Source: Anaerohalosphaera lusitana (GTDB lineage: Bacteria > Planctomycetota > Phycisphaerae > Sedimentisphaerales > Anaerohalosphaeraceae). Taken from it: DNA of 64,000 bases. The translations under genes and the position numbers were made by a program. Location: assembly GCF_002007645.1 (NCBI RefSeq), contig NZ_CP019791.1, positions 2,840,593 to 2,904,592 on the forward strand, in the 5' to 3' direction. The notes beneath the pieces were generated by a model that did no database searches, was not told where the DNA came from, and saw nothing but the letters and a program-made list of their open reading frames with translations. Positions 43,141-52,080 of the stretch are shown in pieces (within the stretch, counting starts at the first letter, position 1; each line of letters opens with the position of its first letter).

Positions 43141-44343
43141 TTATTTTACTTTGTGACAGGCGAGCCTGACGTAATCCGGCATTTCGCCGAGGAGCGGCTT
43201 TGCGTATTCGATGAACGCATCGGTTATAAAGTTGCCTTCATCATTGATGAATTCGTCCGGCATTGGTTTTGCGCGAACGGCCACTTCACTGAGCGGAGCC
43301 GTACCTGTAGTGCAGTCGTATGTGTCGCCCGGTACTCGTTCGAGCGAGACCATAACGCCTGACTGACCCTGCTCTGCGAGGCGTACTGCATTTTCACCGG
43401 CCATGAACGCCTCGTCGATATCGAGCTGCGCTGCGCGGTCGGCGGCGGACATAGGCAGTGACTCTGTGATCTGGAACTCACCGCGCCAGCCGAACTTCTC
43501 GCTGATCATTTTGTGGAGCTGCACAGCTACGCTTGTACCGCCCATTGCGCCGAATTCAACGTTGTTGAACTTATCCTTCGTTTCGGATGCCGATACGGGA
43601 GTACCGTCGGCATATGTGATGCCTTCGCCGCATACGACAGAAACCCAGCCGTATTTCTTGTAGGCTTTTTCGACGTCGGCAAGGAATTTCTCTTTGTCGA
43701 AATCTCTTTCGGGCATACATAGGATATGCGGAGCGTCGTCCTCGTTCTGTTTTGCAAGAGCGGTGGCAGCCACGAGCCAGCCAGCATCACGGCCGATGCA
43801 CTGGAAGATAACAAACTGGTCCACCTTCTGCATGTCGCGGGCGAGAACCCCTGCCTGCTTGACCGAAAGAGCCATGTAACGGGCAGCACTCGCGAAACCG
43901 GGCGTATGATCGGTGCCGTAGAGATCGTTGTCCACAGTCTTGGGGATGCCGATACCGCGAAGGTCATACCCTTTCTCAACCGCATACTTCTCGACACGGT
44001 GAATGGTATCCATCGTGTCGTTTCCGCCGATGAGGAAGAAATAGCGAATGTTGTATCGCTGGAGAACGTCGAGCACCTTGGGCAGATCCTCTTCCTGCAG
44101 CTTGTGTCGGCAGGAACCGAGAGCACTGGAAGGCGTTGTCTTGAGGCCTTCGATTGTTGGTTCGACTTCCTTGCCCAGGTCGATAAGATTTTCGTCCATC
44201 AGGCCTTCGATACCGAAACGCATGCCGTAGATATTTTCGATACAACCGGCATCCTTCGCGGCGGTAACCACGCCAGCCAGAGATGAGTTGATAACGGAGG
44301 TCGGCCCGCCGGACTGACCTATAACAGCATTTCCCTTAAGCAT
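43141..44343 (-). CDS. 6-phosphofructokinase, probably PPi-dependent
   Basis: The predicted protein has 400 aa. The N-terminal GQSGGPTSVINSSLAG is the phosphofructokinase glycine loop. FLIGGNDTMDT (103-113) carries Asp where ATP-dependent enzymes carry Gly, and IPKTVDND (133-140) carries Lys in place of Gly. This Asp/Lys pair is the known signature of pyrophosphate-linked phosphofructokinases. The enzyme converts fructose-6-phosphate and PPi to fructose-1,6-bisphosphate reversibly, saving ATP in an anaerobe. GAGGTGATT precedes the ATG. It is first in an operon with the SIS protein. Donor choice is predicted from motifs only. Confidence 0.9.
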   Translation of the reverse strand: MLKGNAVIGQSGGPTSVINSSLAGVVTAAKDAGCIENIYGMRFGIEGLMDENLIDLGKEVEPTIEGLKTTPSSALGSCRHKLQEEDLPKVLDVLQRYNIRYFFLIGGNDTMDTIHRVEKYAVEKGYDLRGIGIPKTVDNDLYGTDHTPGFASAARYMALSVKQAGVLARDMQKVDQFVIFQCIGRDAGWLVAATALAKQNEDDAPHILCMPERDFDKEKFLADVEKAYKKYGWVSVVCGEGITYADGTPVSASETKDKFNNVEFGAMGGTSVAVQLHKMISEKFGWRGEFQITESLPMSAADRAAQLDIDEAFMAGENAVRLAEQGQSGVMVSLERVPGDTYDCTTGTAPLSEVAVRAKPMPDEFINDEGNFITDAFIEYAKPLLGEMPDYVRLACHKVK

Positions 44344-44575
44344 TTAGAATCACCTCGTCAATATAAACGTTAATGTTTTCAGGTTTCTACTTTCTAAGTT
44401 CAGCACCGCCCGAGGCTTGATGCAAAAATAAGCTCATTGTCTGAACTCTTTATCCCAGCCTCACAGCGCAGGGCTTCACTCGGTGTATATAGTAACGCCT
44501 TGGCGTTTGGGTGTCCAGTACTTTAGTCTGTTTTCGGGGCTGAAAATGGGTATTTGCCTTGCATATGGAGGCGTG

Positions 44576-45352
44576 ATGGATATATTTGAACGCATGAATA
44601 CAAAAATACTATATCTTGGCGATACAACACTGGATACGGCTGCAAGCTATCTTGCTGGCGTGATGAAACATTTTAAAATCGATTTTGATTACCGTCCTTC
44701 AGATCAGGCATTTATTGACGATTTGCTCGCCAAAGACTATGCGGTCATGATAATCAGTGATTATCCTGGCAGTAACTTCACCGCAGAGCAGTTGGAAGCA
44801 GTCGCAGAAAAGGTAAAAGCCGGTATGGGGCTGTTGATGCTCGGCGGATGGGAATCCTTCACAGGCGCAAACCATGAGTACACTGATACGCCGCTCAAGG
44901 ACGTATTGCCCGTGGTTATGCAACCTAGTGATGACCGGATCAACAGTTCCGGGCCCTGCCTGATCGAGAAGAGTGTGGATCATGAGATCGTGGCCGGGTT
45001 GCCGTTCGAAAAGCATACGCCCGGCATCGGCGGGTTCAACCGCTTCCAAAGCAAGCCTGGCGCGAATACTATTCTGTGGTCGCGGCAGTTCAGAGCATTT
45101 CTCAAGGAAGGTGATGATTTCGAATTTGAACCTTTTGCTGAAGCCGAACCGCTGCTGGTGGTGAGCAATTATGGCAAGGGCAGGACATGTGCTTTTGCGA
45201 CCGATGCAGCGCCTCACTGGGTAGGTGGTCTTGTCGACTGGGGAGATGCCCGGGTCGAATCACAGGCAGAAGGTGCCGAGGCGATCGAGGTAGGCAACTG
45301 GTACGCTCAGTTTTTTGCGAATATGGTCAAGTGGACCGCTAGGCAGATTTAG
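44576..45352 (+). CDS. Glutamine-amidotransferase-like protein (class I GATase-like fold)
   Basis: The predicted protein has 258 aa. The ATG at 44576 has GGAGG four bases upstream; a longer frame adds 31 unlikely residues. The sequence KILYLGDTTLDTAASYLAGVMK, DYAVMIISDYPGSNFTAEQLEAV, AGMGLLMLGGWESFTGAN and GKGRTCAFATDAAPHW matches the putative glutamine amidotransferase family (PF07090-like), a ThuA/GATase1-type fold. The usual nucleophilic Cys is not in place (LGGWESF instead of GxCxG), so it may bind a sugar or nucleotide rather than hydrolyse glutamine. It stands alone on the plus strand, ending at a shared terminator. Confidence 0.78.
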   Translation: MDIFERMNTKILYLGDTTLDTAASYLAGVMKHFKIDFDYRPSDQAFIDDLLAKDYAVMIISDYPGSNFTAEQLEAVAEKVKAGMGLLMLGGWESFTGANHEYTDTPLKDVLPVVMQPSDDRINSSGPCLIEKSVDHEIVAGLPFEKHTPGIGGFNRFQSKPGANTILWSRQFRAFLKEGDDFEFEPFAEAEPLLVVSNYGKGRTCAFATDAAPHWVGGLVDWGDARVESQAEGAEAIEVGNWYAQFFANMVKWTARQI

Positions 45353-45380
45353 CTGTTTGCGAAAGTAGATGTGTAAATAA

Positions 45381-45416
45381 AAAAGGCAGGCCCGTGTTTT
45401 GCGGACCTGCCTTTTG
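45381..45416. terminator. Bidirectional terminator
   Basis: GGCAGGCCCG (45385-45394) and CGGACCTGCC (45402-45411) pair over ten positions with one mismatch, flanked by A-run and T-run. It serves the plus-strand GATase-like gene and the minus-strand deacetylase operon. Confidence 0.88.
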
Positions 45417-45442
45417 TTTTGCGTATTAATTGGAACGCATGA

Positions 45443-46291
45443 TTAGTTTACGTCTACAATGCGTTCTCTGTGCTCGAACCTGTGATAGTAGTTCGAAGGC
45501 ACGTAGAGGTCGAAACCTACTGCACGGATGTATTCCTGTGCGCCGCCCTTTCGAACGTTTTCGATGAGCGAAGCGATCTGCTTCTGCGAAACGAACTTAC
45601 CTATGCCGGCAAGCTTCTCTTCCAGGATGCTTTCCGGCGTTGTAATGCGCAACGTGGGCGGCTCGGGGAAGTCGCAGTAGACAGCCATCTCATGAACGTA
45701 TGGGACCTTCGGCAGTGCCGGGCCGAGCTCGGGCCAGATGTCGCCTGCTGCATGGAACATGCTGATCATGAATTCTTCATATACTACCCGATGGTCGGGG
45801 TGAAGATCATTGTCTGTCGGCAGGAAGCACTGTGTCGGATTGATCTTACGAAGCCAGTATGTGAAGGAGTTCTGCAGGCCGGTATAGCCGCCGATAGTTG
45901 TAGGTCCTTCGCCCTCGGCCTTCTTACGGCCCTTATGCGCGTTGAGATTGCAGTCCGGGAAACCGAGCCAGATAATGTTTTCTTTGGGAACGCCTAGAGC
46001 CTGATAACAGTCGAAAGTTTCTTTCTTGCGGATCTCTACGATCTCGTCCTGCTCTTCCTTGCTGCAGTAACCCATTCGACCGTCGGTTGTGATAATGATG
46101 TACACGGGAACGTTTTCTTCTTCAAGCAGGCGCATCAAAAGGCCGCCGCCCAACACAGCGTCATCGTCATGCGGGCTGACAAACAATGCGCATTCTTCTT
46201 TGCCCTGCCAGTGCCTGGATACGCTTTCCAGAGTCGGGCCTACGCGTCTTTCCGTTCCTACAAGCCGTACGAACTCAGCTTTATCCGCCAT
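45443..46291 (-). CDS. PIG-L family deacetylase
   Basis: The predicted protein has 282 aa; the ATG at 46291 has GAAGGGA about seven bases upstream. ALFVSPHDDDAVLGGG (the zinc ligands H41 and D44 with catalytic D43) and LPTDNDLHPDHRVVYEEF are the two metal-binding motifs of LmbE/PIG-L enzymes, which remove N-acetyl groups from GlcNAc-containing substrates or related sugars. It is last in the run lipoprotein, galE, ROK kinase, deacetylase and ends at a strong terminator, so an amino-sugar step is plausible. The substrate is not known. Confidence 0.87.
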   Translation of the reverse strand: MADKAEFVRLVGTERRVGPTLESVSRHWQGKEECALFVSPHDDDAVLGGGLLMRLLEEENVPVYIIITTDGRMGYCSKEEQDEIVEIRKKETFDCYQALGVPKENIIWLGFPDCNLNAHKGRKKAEGEGPTTIGGYTGLQNSFTYWLRKINPTQCFLPTDNDLHPDHRVVYEEFMISMFHAAGDIWPELGPALPKVPYVHEMAVYCDFPEPPTLRITTPESILEEKLAGIGKFVSQKQIASLIENVRKGGAQEYIRAVGFDLYVPSNYYHRFEHRERIVDVN

Positions 46292-46429
46292 ATAAATTTC
46301 CCTTCGAAAGTGAATTATCAAATTTTAACGCAGAAGCCTATGCCCGGTCCGCAAGGCCTCTTTACGATCGATAGACAGGTTATCACCCTTGTGTCTGGTT
46401 TTCAACCCTGAAATGGCAATAAGCGTCAG

Positions 46430-47407
46430 TCAACCCTGCTTAGATACCTTGAAGTGATCTTTTGCAAGCGCAGCCGAACCAATTATACCCGCATCTTCAC
46501 CAAGCGTAGCAAAGCATATCTCAAGCGATTCTGGTTTCATGGTCCAGATGTACTTGTCGAAATACTTCTGTATTTTTTCGAGAAGAAAATCGCCAGCCCC
46601 GATCATTCCCCCTGCGAACAGTATTCGTTGCGGCTGAGTGACATGAAGCATGTCGATACAGAGTATGCCGAGCGTCTTCGCTGTTCCGTCAACGATCTCA
46701 TTAGCGAACTTATCGCCGTTCTTGGCGTGATCAAAGACCTGTTCGCATGTAACCGAACCGTCCTTTTTAAACAACTCGTTAAGTGAGGAGTCTACGCCGG
46801 CTTTCAGCGCGTCGTTTGCCCGGTCGGCAGTCGCACTTGCAGAGCCGTACGCTTCGGCACAGCCGTATTGCCCGCATCCGCATTGCCGCTCACCGTCAAC
46901 GTATATAAGTATGTGTCCCAGCTCAGCGGCCTCATCGGTATAGCCGTGAACCAGCTTACCATCACAGATGATACCTCCACCTATACCCGTGCCCAGCGTG
47001 AAAAAGACCATGTGATTAACGTCACTGCCCGCACCGGCAACAAATTCACCCCAGGCTGCGGCGTTGGCATCGTTTTCCATGATGACGGTCTTGTCAAGTT
47101 TTTCAGACAAAAGCCGTTTCATCGGAACGTTCTCAAATGGCAGGTTCGGGGCAGAAAGAATAATGCCGTCGGTAAGATTCATCTGACCCGGTATTCCCAG
47201 TCCGACCGCCTTGACCTGGTCATATGCAATTTCATGTTGTGAAAGCACACTGTGTATAGTCGAAGAGATATTTGCTATCACTGCCTGCGGACTCAGGTCC
47301 TCACCACTTGGGACAGAGGTTTTGGTCACGAGGTTCAGCTCGCCGTCAAAACAGCCAAGCTTAAGGTTAGTGCCTCCAAAATCTACGCCTATGAAGAATT
47401 CTTTCAT
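46430..47407 (-). CDS. ROK-family sugar kinase (glucokinase-like)
   Basis: The predicted protein has 325 aa. The N-terminal GVDFGGTNLKLG is the ATP phosphate loop. MENDANAAAWGEF holds the catalytic Asp. The zinc site is formed by ELGHILIYVDGERQCGCGQYGCAEAYG (seen as EAAELGH then CGCGQYGC). LGTGIGGGIICDG is the sugar loop. It would phosphorylate glucose, mannose or a related sugar using ATP. There is no N-terminal HTH, so it is a kinase rather than a ROK repressor. It sits 30 bases after galE. It could feed glucose released by locus B into glycolysis. Confidence 0.9.
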   Translation of the reverse strand: MKEFFIGVDFGGTNLKLGCFDGELNLVTKTSVPSGEDLSPQAVIANISSTIHSVLSQHEIAYDQVKAVGLGIPGQMNLTDGIILSAPNLPFENVPMKRLLSEKLDKTVIMENDANAAAWGEFVAGAGSDVNHMVFFTLGTGIGGGIICDGKLVHGYTDEAAELGHILIYVDGERQCGCGQYGCAEAYGSASATADRANDALKAGVDSSLNELFKKDGSVTCEQVFDHAKNGDKFANEIVDGTAKTLGILCIDMLHVTQPQRILFAGGMIGAGDFLLEKIQKYFDKYIWTMKPESLEICFATLGEDAGIIGSAALAKDHFKVSKQG

Positions 47408-47437
47408 TCTGAAGTCCCGATTTGAGTACAGTTAGCT

Positions 47438-48421
47438 CTAATCGCCATAACCATCAGGGTTGGCATTATGGAATTTCCATGCGCTTTCGACTATTATCTC
47501 GAGCTCGGGAAAATCCGTGGTCCAGCCAAGCTGCTGACGAGCTCTTGAGGCATCCGCTGTGAGCACAGGCGGATCACCCGGTCGGCGATCTCCCGTTATT
47601 ACAGTGAAATCCTTGCCCGAAACCTTTTTGACCGTTTCGATCACTTCCAGCACCGAGTAGCCCTTGCCGTTGCCCAGATTAAATATCAGTTCCGCTTCAT
47701 CGTCAAGCTTGTCCAGTGCGAGCAGATGCGCCTTGCACAGGTCTTCAATATGAATGTAATCGCGAATACATGTGCCGTCATGAGTCGGATAGTCATTGCC
47801 GAAGATCTTAATATCTTCACGCTTGCCCATAGCCGCCTGAATGATCAGCGGTATCAGATGTGACTCAGGCTGGTGGTCCTCACCGAGTGTGCCATCTTCG
47901 CCTGCGCCGCATGCATTGAAATACCGAAGAGCGGCATAGTTCATTTTGCCGGTCTTGCTGAGAAAGCTGAGCATCAATTCAACAGCCCGTTTACTATCGC
48001 CGTAAGGGTTTATTGGCTGCTTTGCGATGTCTTCGGTAATGGGGATCGTTTCCGGCTCACCATAAACAGCCGCGGTAGAGCTGAAAACAAATTTGTTTAC
48101 GCCTGTATCCACCATTGCCTGGAGCAGATTGCGTGCATTACAGAAGTTGTTGTAGTAGTAGCCCAGCGGATCAGCAACTGATTCTCCGACCTCTATGAAT
48201 GCGGCAAAATGCATAACAGCATCGATACTATACTTCTTGATAGTTTCGACGAGAAGGTCATAATCAGCCAGGTCACCGCGGACGAATTGGGCATTACGAA
48301 TCGCGGATTTGTGTCCCTTGCTAAGGTTATCATAAACGACGGGGTTATGGCCGTGGCGGGCAAGCATCGCGGTCATATTGGAACCGATGTAGCCGGCACC
48401 ACCGCATACAAGGATGTTCAT
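47438..48421 (-). CDS. galE: UDP-glucose 4-epimerase
   Basis: The predicted protein has 327 aa. The ATG at 48421 has GGAAGGAAAAG upstream and lies one base after the stop of the lipoprotein gene. NILVCGGAGYIGSN is the NAD-binding loop. FSSTAAVYGEPE supplies the catalytic Ser/Thr, and NPYGDSKRAVE the Tyr-x(3)-Lys pair. LRYFNACGAGEDGTLGEDH is typical of GalE. It interconverts UDP-glucose and UDP-galactose, for the Leloir pathway and surface polysaccharide synthesis. Length and motifs are complete. Confidence 0.93.
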   Translation of the reverse strand: MNILVCGGAGYIGSNMTAMLARHGHNPVVYDNLSKGHKSAIRNAQFVRGDLADYDLLVETIKKYSIDAVMHFAAFIEVGESVADPLGYYYNNFCNARNLLQAMVDTGVNKFVFSSTAAVYGEPETIPITEDIAKQPINPYGDSKRAVELMLSFLSKTGKMNYAALRYFNACGAGEDGTLGEDHQPESHLIPLIIQAAMGKREDIKIFGNDYPTHDGTCIRDYIHIEDLCKAHLLALDKLDDEAELIFNLGNGKGYSVLEVIETVKKVSGKDFTVITGDRRPGDPPVLTADASRARQQLGWTTDFPELEIIVESAWKFHNANPDGYGD

Positions 48422-48422
48422 A

Positions 48423-48995
48423 TTATTCTTTTCCTTCCAATTCCAGAATCTTGTTTTGAATACGATCGAGGATATCACTTGCCAAAGCGGGGTCATGACC
48501 CATTTCTTCCCACTCCGCCTGAGCTTCTGAAACCGAGAGCTCCTGCAACCTGGCATCTCCGCCGGTATAGTATCTTGGAAGCCTGGCCATGCCCGCTATG
48601 GGCTTGTCCGCTATCACCATGCGCTGCGTTTGCACTGAGGCATCGACGCACAGACCGCTTGCTGTTTCATTGAAAGTCAAAGTGGCCTGCCTCAATAAAC
48701 TGTGTAGATTTGAGTTGGCGGCAGCCTGGGCGGTCGCATTGTCAGACCGCCAGAATTCGAAAAATTGACCGCCCCTCAATGGCTGTGTAATTATTACACC
48801 TTCTTCGGTATCCAGCTTATCGATCTCGAAACGCATGTCCGTCAGAACCTCTTCAGCGACCTGCATGGCATGTGCCTTCGTCTGCGAAATACCGCACAAA
48901 GGCTCCACCGGCACTTGAGTTCGGGAAGAAGCCGAGCAACCAACCAACAGGGTCGAGAAGGTTAAGATTAGAAAGCTAAATAAGACTTTTTTCAT
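48423..48995 (-). CDS. Lipoprotein of unknown function
   Basis: The predicted protein has 190 aa with a lipoprotein signal (MKKVLFSFLILTFSTLLVGC, lipobox LVGC). The mature part begins with polar residues and contains AHAMQVAEEVLTDMRFEIDKLDTEEGVIITQPL, which resembles planctomycete DUF lipoproteins with a repeated alpha/beta fold. It is first in the operon with galE and the kinase, with a one-base gap, so it may act at the envelope. The function is not recognised. Confidence 0.83.
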   Translation of the reverse strand: MKKVLFSFLILTFSTLLVGCSASSRTQVPVEPLCGISQTKAHAMQVAEEVLTDMRFEIDKLDTEEGVIITQPLRGGQFFEFWRSDNATAQAAANSNLHSLLRQATLTFNETASGLCVDASVQTQRMVIADKPIAGMARLPRYYTGGDARLQELSVSEAQAEWEEMGHDPALASDILDRIQNKILELEGKE

Positions 48996-49276
48996 TTACA
49001 ACACACCTGTCATTACCTGATAAGGATCAATAGGCTAACTGGAAAAAACCTTGCTTGAAGGGCTCAAGCATGTGAAATCCATATTTTTGGGGATTATAAG
49101 GCAAGGTTGGAGTTATCACAAGTACAATTCGAAAGCAAAAGCGGCTATTGCTGATTCAACTGAGGTAGATGCCAAGGGGTTCGGCTATGTTTGGAGAATC
49201 TCCGCCTATTTAGCCGATATGTTTCGGGTGGCTAAGTGCATGCCCACTGGTTATTTGACTGCATTAGGATTTCGAC

Positions 49277-50221
49277 ATGTCAGAGGCACAGATCCAAAAA
49301 CTACACAACCGGCTCGGGGAAAGCGGCATAGGTGGTGAAGTTATTAAATTTATGCACTATCTTACGGTCGAAGCGGGTCTGTCTCAGAATACGCTTCTTG
49401 GCTACGGCAGAGACCTGCTTGGATTTGCTCAATGGTGTGAGGCTGAGTATGGGCTCGATTCAATTAGCGAACTCCGTGCCGAACACATTTACGGCTATGC
49501 CAGGCATGTTGCCAAAAACCTTCATTCAAAGGAAACATCAATAGCCCGCATTCTTGCTGCAATTAAGACGTTTCTTCGTTTCGGCATGTCGGTCGGGCTC
49601 ATCGAAGATGATCTGACTTCTCTGATAGAAGGTCCCAAACCATGGCACAAACTGCCAATTGTCGCCAGCAGAGACAATGTCCTGAAAATGCTGCATGCAC
49701 CCTGCGAAGAAGACGCCTTTTTTCTAAGGGACCGGGCATTGCTAGAGGTCCTTTACGCAACAGGCGCTCGCGCAAGCGAGATGGTCGATCTGCGGGTGAA
49801 AAATGTAAATTTGAAGATAGGGTATTTGCGTTGCACCGGTAAGGGTAACAAAGAACGGGTAATACCGCTGGGGCAGTCAGCCATTCGTGCGGTTGAGCAG
49901 TACCTGCAGCTCGAAAGACCCCAGCTTGCAAAGCCTTACAGCAGAGATTATCTGCTTCTTACCCGCACAGGCAAGGTTCTGGACAGGACGAATATCTGGC
50001 GGATCGTCAAAAAGTATGCAGCACGGGTCGGAATGCCTGAAAAAGTGAGTACTCACACATTAAGGCACTGCTTCGCGACTCATATGCTCTCTGGTGGAGC
50101 GGATCTGCGAAGCCTGCAGGAAATGCTTGGTCACGTTGACATTTCCACTACCCAGATCTATACTCATGTTGACCATGACAGACTCAAGTCGATACACAAA
50201 AAATTCCATCCAAGGGCATAA
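49277..50221 (+). CDS. Site-specific tyrosine recombinase XerC/XerD-like
   Basis: The predicted protein has 314 aa, the full size of chromosomal Xer proteins. Catalytic residues are R165 (YATGARASE), K189 (TGKGNKER), H260 and R263 (HTLRHCFATHML), H286 (LGHVDIS) and Y295 (TQIYTHV). The N-terminal SAM-like domain has VEAGLSQNTLLGYGRDLLGF. It resolves chromosome dimers at dif sites. TAA is followed directly by the ATG of the DUF503 gene. It is more like XerD than a phage integrase and is not next to a tRNA or mobile genes. Confidence 0.9.
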   Translation: MSEAQIQKLHNRLGESGIGGEVIKFMHYLTVEAGLSQNTLLGYGRDLLGFAQWCEAEYGLDSISELRAEHIYGYARHVAKNLHSKETSIARILAAIKTFLRFGMSVGLIEDDLTSLIEGPKPWHKLPIVASRDNVLKMLHAPCEEDAFFLRDRALLEVLYATGARASEMVDLRVKNVNLKIGYLRCTGKGNKERVIPLGQSAIRAVEQYLQLERPQLAKPYSRDYLLLTRTGKVLDRTNIWRIVKKYAARVGMPEKVSTHTLRHCFATHMLSGGADLRSLQEMLGHVDISTTQIYTHVDHDRLKSIHKKFHPRA

Positions 50222-50515
50222 ATGCTTGTAGGAACAATGGTTATAACTATAAATCTGCCTGGGATCCGGTCGCTGAAGGAAAAGCGCAAGATCGTCAAGA
50301 GCCTGGTCGAAAGGCTCAGGAACCGCTTCAATTTTTCAGTTTCCGAGGTTGCTGCCAACGAGAGCAAACTTCAGGCCGTGATAGGTCTTGCCATGGTTTC
50401 AGACGACGGAGTGCATATTGAACGGCAGATCGACAAAGTGAGTGAATTTGTGCATGCGGATGGGCGTTTTTTTGTCAGCAGGATCGAAAGGGAAATGTTC
50501 TCCGTGGAGGAGTGA
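50222..50515 (+). CDS. DUF503 family protein (YlxP-like)
   Basis: The predicted protein has 97 aa: MLVGTMVITINLPGIRSLKEKRKIVKSL is the DUF503 signature, with RLRNRFNFSVSEVAANE and a C-terminal HADGRFFVSRIEREMFSVEE. The family folds as a small alpha/beta domain and is often next to ribosome-maturation genes; its function is not established. It starts at the base following the xer stop codon, so translation is coupled. Confidence 0.88.
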   Translation: MLVGTMVITINLPGIRSLKEKRKIVKSLVERLRNRFNFSVSEVAANESKLQAVIGLAMVSDDGVHIERQIDKVSEFVHADGRFFVSRIEREMFSVEE

Positions 50516-50542
50516 GCTGCTTTTGTCGCAATGCGTTCGCAG

Positions 50543-50929
50543 CTATTTCACTGCCGTTGCGAGAATCTCTACTTTACCGCCTGCGGGTAACTGTGAAACT
50601 TCAAACGCCGCACGAGTGGGCGGATTTTCTGGAAAATACTCAGCGTAAACAGCATTTACTTCCGCGAAATCCCCCATGTCAGAAAGAAATACCTGGCATT
50701 GAACGACATTCTCGAGAGCCATGTCTGCCTCGCCGAGAATCGCAACAATGTTCTTGAACACCTGATGGGTCTGTGAAGCTACAGATTCCCCCACTATTTC
50801 ACCAGTAGACGGGTCCAGGCCCAACTGACCGGATATATAAAGGCTGTCATCTACCAGCAAAGCCTGAGAATATGGACCAATTGCCTGCGGAGCTTTGGTC
50901 GTTTTGATGATTTTGCGTTGTTTTTTCAA
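50543..50929 (-). CDS. RidA family enamine/imine deaminase
   Basis: The predicted protein has 128 aa, starting at TTG. IGPYSQALLVDDSLYISGQLGLDP and the C-terminal NPPTRAAFEVSQLPAGGKVEILATAVK are the RidA signature; the Arg that binds the substrate carboxylate is in PPTRAAFEV. It hydrolyses reactive enamines and imines such as 2-aminoacrylate. It is convergent with the DUF503 gene. Confidence 0.92.
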   Translation of the reverse strand: MKKQRKIIKTTKAPQAIGPYSQALLVDDSLYISGQLGLDPSTGEIVGESVASQTHQVFKNIVAILGEADMALENVVQCQVFLSDMGDFAEVNAVYAEYFPENPPTRAAFEVSQLPAGGKVEILATAVK

Positions 50930-50958
50930 GCGTCAGGAATTCCGCATCAAAAAGAAAC

Positions 50959-51201
50959 TTACTCCATCAGATCGGCCGCAGGAGCCTTTTTCTCCCATCG
51001 CGACAGCTCTTCCAGCAGCGAATCGAATTCCGCCCTGCTGTCATGATTAGGGTCAACGGCCACTATATCGCGTTTCTTTTTTTCTCCATTCGATGGAATC
51101 GCGATCACTTTTTTACACTTATTACATCGCACCTTCTTGCCGGCGTACTCATCAGGCGCCTTCAAAGAAGTGCTGCATTTGCTGCATTTAAATTTAATCA
51201 T
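50959..51201 (-). CDS. Small zinc-ribbon protein
   Basis: The predicted protein has 80 aa; the ATG at 51201 has GAGGGAACA just upstream, and a longer frame adds 19 residues without support. IKFKCSKCSTSLKAPDEYAGKKVRCNKCKK is a two-Cys-pair zinc ribbon of the planctomycete 'CxxC' type, followed by a short acidic helical tail. It lies 29 bases upstream of ridA and may be co-transcribed. Role unknown, perhaps nucleic-acid or protein binding. Confidence 0.75.
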   Translation of the reverse strand: MIKFKCSKCSTSLKAPDEYAGKKVRCNKCKKVIAIPSNGEKKKRDIVAVDPNHDSRAEFDSLLEELSRWEKKAPAADLME

Positions 51202-51597
51202 TGTTCCCTCAAGACTTTTACCGCTAGCCGAACTGCCTGCCCCACGTTCAAAATTCACGGAGCCAGATCAAACGACCATCATTTTCAAGGTAGCAAATAA
51301 CGTAGAGCTTAAATCCCTACCAATATAATATGTAGGCTGGGATGCATTTTTCGCTTATTACTTGCCGATTTTCCAAAAAAAGTACTACTTTGCGTTCCTC
51401 GGAGGCATATTCTCTGGAATCCAACCTTCACCTTGTTCAGAATGCAGTTTAAACCCGGCACTAAATACGTGCAAGAAAATCCTGCAATATTTGTACATTA
51501 TATTACTTTTTGCGAAATATTGACCTTGTAAAAAAATCTTAGGAGACTATCATTTAATAGCAACCCTGATATTTTGTTAACCTGTCTGGAATGAAAA
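51202..51597. other. Intergenic region between zinc-ribbon and ferritin-like genes
   Basis: About 396 bases between divergent genes with no supported coding frame. It is AT-rich near 51480-51560 (ATTTGTACATTATATTAC and AGGAGACTATCATTT), which suits promoters, but I could not place a clear -35/-10 pair. Confidence 0.4.
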
Positions 51598-52044
51598 ATG
51601 CCCAAAACAAGTACTGAGATCAAAGCACTGCAAGATGCGGTCACACGGGAAGTAGAGGCATACCTTTTCTACAAAAATCTGGCAGCCCGGACCAGAGATG
51701 AAGATTCCAAGGACATCTTTGAAATGCTTGCTCAGGAGGAGGTTCGTCACAAGGAGAATCTCGAGCTTGAACTGATGAAGAGAGGTTGTACAGTACAGGA
51801 TCAGGGAGAACCCGACTGGCCCGGTCGCATCGCTGGGGAAGAAATGGGAAAGTTCGATTTGGACTACATCGACGCTCTTCGTATAGCTATCCAGAAAGAG
51901 GATAGTTCCGTACGCACCTACATCGAAATGGCAGCTTCAACCAAAGACAGCAAGGCCCTGGATATTTATCTGGGACTCGCAGAAGAGGAAATGCGTCACA
52001 AACTGCAGTTTCAGGCCGCTTACAATCGGGCCATGGAAGAATAA
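51598..52044 (+). CDS. Ferritin-like/rubrerythrin-type diiron protein
   Basis: The predicted protein has 148 aa forming a four-helix bundle. Metal-ligand motifs are EVEAYLFYKNLA, LAQEEVRHKENLE, IQKEDSSVRTYIEM and LAEEEMRHKLQFQ, i.e. two Glu and two E-E-x-x-H sites, as in rubrerythrin and ferritin-like proteins. There is no C-terminal rubredoxin domain. It likely handles peroxide or iron in an oxygen-sensitive cell. It has its own long upstream region. Confidence 0.85.
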   Translation: MPKTSTEIKALQDAVTREVEAYLFYKNLAARTRDEDSKDIFEMLAQEEVRHKENLELELMKRGCTVQDQGEPDWPGRIAGEEMGKFDLDYIDALRIAIQKEDSSVRTYIEMAASTKDSKALDIYLGLAEEEMRHKLQFQAAYNRAMEE

Positions 52045-52080
52045 CGGCCTTAGTAACCGCGAAAATCTATAAAGCTGTTA

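Noticed and set aside
44483..44575. 31-residue N-terminal extension of the GATase-like gene
   Set aside because: The ATG at 44576 has GGAGG immediately upstream; the extension has no ribosome site and no family similarity.
49051..49338. 95-aa plus-strand frame ahead of the xer gene
   Set aside because: It overlaps the start of xer, has no ribosome site and no recognisable protein pattern.
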